Shown: positions 46,168-49,660 of the stretch, piece by piece
How the letters are laid out: each line of letters opens with the position of its first letter
Numbering within the stretch: the stretch's first letter is position 1
IMG/VR virus record: IMGVR_UViG_3300032180_000010
Span: 1 to 49,660 of that record
Reading direction: 5' to 3' (one strand)
Length of the DNA stretch: 49,660 bases
Source of the DNA: a virus
Program-made: the position numbers and the translations under genes
The notes under the pieces: model-generated
The model's input: only the letters and a program-made list of their open reading frames with translations
Told to the model about the DNA's origin: nothing
The model's database searches: none

Positions 46168-46214
46168 TCGCGGCCTTGGGCCTCGCCCCAGCGCCGATTA
46201 AACGGAGGTTCTAA
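45999..46214 (+). CDS. Small protein with KRRF tail (71 aa)
   Basis: Start MDCGARRQENGYVIR with GAGGAGAAAG upstream, inside the HTH gene (169-base overlap, different frame). A beta start and helix SEYLLTEDEWEEFRFCLDTL, then an end APAPIKRRF. Its last codons provide CGGAGG for the next gene. Function unknown. Confidence 0.68.
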   Translation: MDCGARRQENGYVIRIRGSEYLLTEDEWEEFRFCLDTLTASTDYEACKSPTVKIDLIAALGLAPAPIKRRF

Positions 46215-46445
46215 ATGCCCAAGCTCTTCATCGTCCACGTCAAGTCCCCTGACTGGGAGGCTTACGAGGTCTTCGAGGACATTGACCAAGCCAAGCAATT
46301 TCGTGCGGCTAATCTCTTCTACGTCCGTACCAAGGTCGAAATCCGCTGCGCAGACTGGGATAGTCTCAATGACCCAGGCGACCCAATCGGCAAGGCCCAG
46401 GCCAGCGGTGGGGTGCTCAGCGCGCTAGCGGAGGGCGAGCGGTGA
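46215..46445 (+). CDS. Hypothetical early protein (76 aa)
   Basis: KLFIVHVKSPDWEAYEVFEDIDQAKQF looks like a small alpha/beta fold, ending GGVLSALAEGER. ATG directly follows the previous TAA with a good GGAGG site. Function unknown. Confidence 0.7.
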   Translation: MPKLFIVHVKSPDWEAYEVFEDIDQAKQFRAANLFYVRTKVEIRCADWDSLNDPGDPIGKAQASGGVLSALAEGER

Positions 46446-46705
46446 GCAAACTCAGGGACATTTGGCTCGTCATCACAGGCGAGCTATCCACCGCCCGCTG
46501 TGCCCACCTGTACGACCGAGTCGTAGCCAATGGCCGCGGATGGGCCAAAGCCAACGAGCGCGTGGCTCAGCTAGAAGCGCTCCACAACCCAACATTCGCC
46601 GCGGTGGACTCAGCCATGGTCGAAGAGTGGGCCATTGAGAAGATGCAGCTACAGGGCCGGATCGAGTGGCTCGAAGCTAGGCTAAGGGAGGTTAACAACC
46701 CATGA
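46442..46705 (+). CDS. Helical early protein (87 aa)
   Basis: GTG start overlapping the previous stop (GTGA). Helical throughout with a coiled-coil end (EKMQLQGRIEWLEARLREV). Function unknown. Confidence 0.65.
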   Translation: MSKLRDIWLVITGELSTARCAHLYDRVVANGRGWAKANERVAQLEALHNPTFAAVDSAMVEEWAIEKMQLQGRIEWLEARLREVNNP

Positions 46706-46902
46706 GCCTCCCCACCCGCGGTGAGACCTTCGCTAAGCTAATCGAACACGTCCGCAAGGCCCAGGAAGAAGCCGCCACCATGGCCCACCTCGTCCGTGAC
46801 GAGGACAGGCTAGTGGCCCAGGGCTGGCTGGCGATGTCGGAGATGTTCAAGAAAGTCGCCCATCAGGTGACGATGTTGGCAACTAAAGGGAGGTTGCATT
46901 GA
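46702..46902 (+). CDS. Helical early protein (66 aa)
   Basis: MSLPTRGETFAKLIEHVRKAQEEAATMAHLV... reads as a helical hairpin, probably a dimer. ATGA overlap. Last codons carry GGGAGG for the next gene. Function unknown. Confidence 0.66.
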   Translation: MSLPTRGETFAKLIEHVRKAQEEAATMAHLVRDEDRLVAQGWLAMSEMFKKVAHQVTMLATKGRLH

Positions 46903-47117
46903 TCAAAGAAGAACGCGTAGAGGCACTCGCCGCGCTCCATCAATGGATGGAATCACAAGACATTCCCCGCGCAGACTGGGGTCCGTTCTTTGCCATGGCA
47001 GCAGGGGTTGAGATCGACCAAAGCTGTAAGAGGCTCAACGCCGGCAAGGAATGGGCAATGACGGGACACCGCATCCTAAGTGCCATGATGGCAACGCAAG
47101 TGGAGGCGCTGAAATGA
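46899..47117 (+). CDS. Helical protein, paralogue of next gene (72 aa)
   Basis: TTG start overlapping the previous TGA. First 23 residues (IKEERVEALAALHQWMESQDI) match 13 of 23 positions of the following protein, so the two are probably tandem copies. Function unknown. Confidence 0.63.
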   Translation: MIKEERVEALAALHQWMESQDIPRADWGPFFAMAAGVEIDQSCKRLNAGKEWAMTGHRILSAMMATQVEALK

Positions 47118-47344
47118 CCAAAGAAGAAGCAGTCGATGCCATGAATGCCTTGGTCGGTTGGTTCGAATCCCAGGAAATCTCGCCGAAAGAAGCCACGCTT
47201 CTGATGGTTGCACTGATAGCAGCGATGATGACCCAAAGGACAAAGGACTCAACCGAATTGAAAGACGGAATAACCCGCATCACCAACCTGCTCACAATGC
47301 AGGTCGCCATCAACCTCGAAGGAGCGCCCAATGGCAACGGGTGA
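47114..47344 (+). CDS. Helical protein, paralogue of previous gene (76 aa)
   Basis: Start MTKEEAVDAMNALVGWFESQEI overlaps the previous stop. A hydrophobic stretch follows (LLMVALIAAMM), then polar sequence. Tandem copy of 46899-47117, diverged after residue 23. Unknown function. Confidence 0.65.
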   Translation: MTKEEAVDAMNALVGWFESQEISPKEATLLMVALIAAMMTQRTKDSTELKDGITRITNLLTMQVAINLEGAPNGNG

Positions 47345-47891
47345 TATCGATGACATCCTCGCCTCGGCTGCTGGCCTTGCCCTCATCCGCCAGCATAACC
47401 CAGAACTCGACGCCTACCTCACTGAGGCTTACCACTTCACCCCCATCCGCACCTTCTTCATCCCCTACGGCGCAGGGATTTCCTCCAATGGCAAACGAGT
47501 CTACATCTCCTACGACCTGCAAACCACAATCGACGGGGTCGAATGCGCTAATGCTCTGGTACGCCATGAGTGCACTGAGTGGGGCCTTAGGTACTTTCTT
47601 GGCATCGGCACTGACTACGCTAGTGATCCGCGGGGCCATCGACTCGGAAACCGGGCTGAGCACGATCGTGTTGTTGAGCTACTTGATCGGCCTGACGCTT
47701 GGGATCTGTATGCCGAGGTCATCGATCCGCAGGTGATCCTGGCCGAGCGAGAGGATTTTGAAGACAAGCCAATCCCACAGGACCTTGCGCTCTACCCGTA
47801 TCCGAAGGACCTAAGGTACAAGCTTCGCAAGGCGGCGATGGAGAACCAGCGGAGTTGGGAAGAATGGGAGAAGGTCAATGGAACCGACTGA
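47331..47891 (+). CDS. Putative HExxE metallo-hydrolase-like protein (186 aa)
   Basis: VRHECTEWGLRYFLG gives an H-E-x-x-E core, and HRLGNRAEHDRVVELL supplies further His/Glu ligands about 25 residues on. A short helical and acidic end follows. Similar phage proteins carry the RHExTEW motif but have no known activity. The start has GGAGCG upstream and overlaps the previous gene by 14 bases; the end overlaps the helicase. Confidence 0.65.
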   Translation: MATGDIDDILASAAGLALIRQHNPELDAYLTEAYHFTPIRTFFIPYGAGISSNGKRVYISYDLQTTIDGVECANALVRHECTEWGLRYFLGIGTDYASDPRGHRLGNRAEHDRVVELLDRPDAWDLYAEVIDPQVILAEREDFEDKPIPQDLALYPYPKDLRYKLRKAAMENQRSWEEWEKVNGTD

Positions 47892-49284
47892 CGAACAAAC
47901 CCACATCCTCAACGTCGTCTCCTCCACCTCCGACAACGTCATGGTTCGGGCCCTCGCTGGCACCGGCAAGACCACGACGCTAGAAATGATCGTTGCTGCT
48001 TCCCCACAGCAGCCGACCCTCTGCCTAGCGTTCAACAAGAAAATCGCCGAGGAAATGACCAAGCGCCTACCATCAACTGCCCTCGTCCGCACGTTTAACT
48101 CCCTCGGCCACCGCATCTGGGCCTCCGCTGTAGGCAAGGTCGCCCTCGACAAGGACAAAACCCGCAATGCCTTCCGCTTCTACGTCGAAGCCCTAGACAA
48201 ATCCGATCGCCCCGAAGCCTGGGAGGTCTACCACGAAGTCGTCTCTGCCGTTGGGCTAGCAAAATCGCTAGGCTACATCCCCCACGGACAGCACCACAGC
48301 CGATCGCTGCTTACCCAAGCCGAGTTCCACGCAGCGCTCGACGAGCGACCCTCACCCCTCGCGGCGGAGCTTATCGATACTATCCTCACGGGCTCAATCA
48401 AAGCATCTTACCAAGGGGTCATTGATTTTAACGACCAGATCTACATGCCCGCGCTGTTCGGTGGTTCGTTTCCACGATTTCCACACGTCCTTGTCGACGA
48501 GGCGCAGGACCTATCGCCAACGAACCATGAGATGCTCCGTAGGCTCGCGAAGGGTCGGGTCACTATCGTTGGTGACCCATGGCAGAGTATCTACGGTTTC
48601 AGGGGAGCTGTGCAAGGCGGGATGGAGGAGTTGCAGAAGCGCTTCGCGATGACCGTCTGCGACCTCTCCGTCAGCTTCCGATGTCCTTCGGAGATCGTCA
48701 AGGCCGTCCACTGGCAAGTGCCGCATTTTAAATCTACCCGCGAAGGGGGTATAGTCCATGACCTCAAGACCATCAAACTCAGCGAGATCGCTGAGGATAG
48801 CGTTGTTATCTGCCGCAATAACGCGCCTCTGCTCACGCTTGCCATGCGACTCCTGTCAGCCAAGCGCTCCGTGTCCGTGTCTGGCTCGGATATTGGCCCA
48901 CGTATCATCGGTGCATTTAAAAAACTCGGACAAGAAACGGATGACTGTGAAAGGGTACTTGAGCAAATCGCTGAATGGGAAAAAGTCCGCCGGGAGAAGG
49001 GAAGCAAGTCGGCAGGCGACGTCGCCGATTGCATGCGGGTCTTTGCGTCCTTCGGAGAAAGCCTTGGCCAAGCTATCGCCTACGCGGAGCACCTCTTCAA
49101 GCAGGAGGGAACTATTCGTCTTACCACGGGACACAAAGCCAAAGGGCTAGAGTGGGATACGGTTTACCACCTCGATCCCTGGTTGCTGAATGGCACCGAG
49201 CAGGACCTGAACCTAGCCTACGTCATCGGGACGCGGGCGAAGGAGAGGCTTTACACGATCAATTCCCGGAGCATCACCACATGA
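47878..49284 (+). CDS. Superfamily I helicase, UvrD/Rep-like
   Basis: 468 residues: Walker A AGTGKTTT (27-34), FNKKIAEEM, HVLVDEAQDLS (Walker B, about 205), GDPWQSIYGFRGA (motif III), VSFRCP (motif IV), and LTTGHKAKGLEWD and VIGTRAKERLY (motifs V/VI). Compact for the family (UvrD is about 720), with the 2B insertion reduced. Probably unwinds DNA during replication or recombination. ATGA overlap with the next small gene. Confidence 0.9.
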   Translation: MEPTDEQTHILNVVSSTSDNVMVRALAGTGKTTTLEMIVAASPQQPTLCLAFNKKIAEEMTKRLPSTALVRTFNSLGHRIWASAVGKVALDKDKTRNAFRFYVEALDKSDRPEAWEVYHEVVSAVGLAKSLGYIPHGQHHSRSLLTQAEFHAALDERPSPLAAELIDTILTGSIKASYQGVIDFNDQIYMPALFGGSFPRFPHVLVDEAQDLSPTNHEMLRRLAKGRVTIVGDPWQSIYGFRGAVQGGMEELQKRFAMTVCDLSVSFRCPSEIVKAVHWQVPHFKSTREGGIVHDLKTIKLSEIAEDSVVICRNNAPLLTLAMRLLSAKRSVSVSGSDIGPRIIGAFKKLGQETDDCERVLEQIAEWEKVRREKGSKSAGDVADCMRVFASFGESLGQAIAYAEHLFKQEGTIRLTTGHKAKGLEWDTVYHLDPWLLNGTEQDLNLAYVIGTRAKERLYTINSRSITT

Positions 49285-49445
49285 AATTCTTCAAATGCTA
49301 TGGCCCCTGGCGACGATTAACCCGATGGACCAACTGCAACGGCACCGGTGGCTGGCTCTGGGGATATTGGGGAATTCACATCTGGTGCCTCCCTTGGTTA
49401 ATTCGTTATCTCGACAAGCGAGATAATATCAGCCAGCACTCCTGA
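49281..49445 (+). CDS. Tryptophan-rich small protein (54 aa)
   Basis: MKFFKCYGPWRRLTRW..., with seven Trp in 54 residues and three Cys. It could be a membrane-interfacial peptide (GGWLWGYWGIHIWCLPWLI). ATGA overlap with the helicase; its stop lies just before an unusually long ribosome-binding site. Function unknown. Confidence 0.62.
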   Translation: MKFFKCYGPWRRLTRWTNCNGTGGWLWGYWGIHIWCLPWLIRYLDKRDNISQHS

Positions 49446-49460
49446 AAGGAGGTGATCTAA

Positions 49461-49660
49461 ATGCCACCCTCGAAATCCCGCTTCGCCTACGACGACTGCT
49501 ACGCCCTAATGGAAGCCGCCCTTGCCGATGGCGTAGGCACCCGATATCTCGTCGACGATGTCGGCAGGGCCAACCAGCTCCGGCTTCGCCTGAACTACGC
49601 CCGGTCCATCGACCGTGAGCAGAACGCTGAGACCTACGAACTAGAACACCCAATGCACGG
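49461..49660 (+). CDS. 5' part of the gene that continues at position 2
   Basis: MPPSKSRFAYDDCYALMEAALADGVG..., preceded by AAAGGAGGTGATCT, which pairs over about 12 bases with the 3' end of 16S rRNA, far more than any other site here. The frame continues without a break into 2-340. Expected to be very strongly translated. Confidence 0.85.
   Translation, partial: MPPSKSRFAYDDCYALMEAALADGVGTRYLVDDVGRANQLRLRLNYARSIDREQNAETYELEHPMH
49517..49660. repeat. Right copy of terminal direct repeat
   Basis: Second copy of bases 1-144 with one synonymous difference (A at 49643). Confidence 0.95.

Noticed and set aside
1-49660. tRNA genes, CRISPR arrays, integrase or attachment sites
   Set aside because: No T-arm-like sequence with matching stems, no spaced repeats, and no recombinase motifs were found by reading; a tRNAscan run would settle tRNAs.

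Overview
The window looks like one complete genome of a short-tailed (podovirus-like) double-stranded DNA phage of a Gram-negative, GC-rich host, probably a proteobacterium. Positions 1-144 repeat at 49517-49660 with one mismatch, and one gene reads through that repeat, so the map closes into a circle of about 49.5 kb. No integrase, repressor/excision module, tRNA, CRISPR or RNA polymerase was recognised. The phage therefore looks lytic and dependent on host transcription. The virion set (portal, Bbp19-, Bbp16- and BPP-1-like capsid proteins, gp11/gp12-like tail tube proteins, three internal ejection-type proteins) resembles Bordetella BPP-1/T7-like podoviruses.

Layout. (1) 40.4 kb rightwards across the ends to 9.5 kb, plus strand: early genes. 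They begin with many very small proteins (zinc ribbons, helix-turn-helix and ribbon-helix-helix proteins, tiny membrane peptides, a UvrD-like helicase) linked by ATGA/TGATG overlaps. After these comes the DNA module: HAD phosphatase, RecB/Cas4-like nuclease, Sak4-like ATPase, ssDNA-binding-like protein, terminator, DUF3310, UDG-exonuclease, family A polymerase, and a P-loop helicase-like protein. (2) 39.2 kb down to 9.5 kb, minus strand: one 30-kb late block of small and large terminase, portal, scaffold, capsid, cement, a run of exported beta-rich proteins, tail fibre, signal-sponge proteins (Acb2/Tad1 and Tad2 families), tail tubes, internal proteins, and lysis genes. Only one clear promoter was found for it, at its right end. 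(3) 39.2-40.46 kb: the divergent control region, with a sigma54-like promoter match, a two-gene transcription unit, a terminator, a 147-bp nested inverted repeat with an A/T core, and sigma70 promoters.

Main points of interest: five consecutive virion-operon proteins with Sec signal peptides and even cysteine counts; adjacent Acb2/Tad1 and Tad2 family genes; a polymerase whose exonuclease active site is divided between two reading frames, with the first half fused to a uracil-DNA glycosylase domain; a shared KRRF C-terminal tail on four unrelated proteins; a dispersed same-orientation decamer in the early region; a consensus sigma54 promoter; and three HNH-AP2 homing endonucleases at gene junctions whose own 3' ends supply ribosome-binding sites to the next gene.
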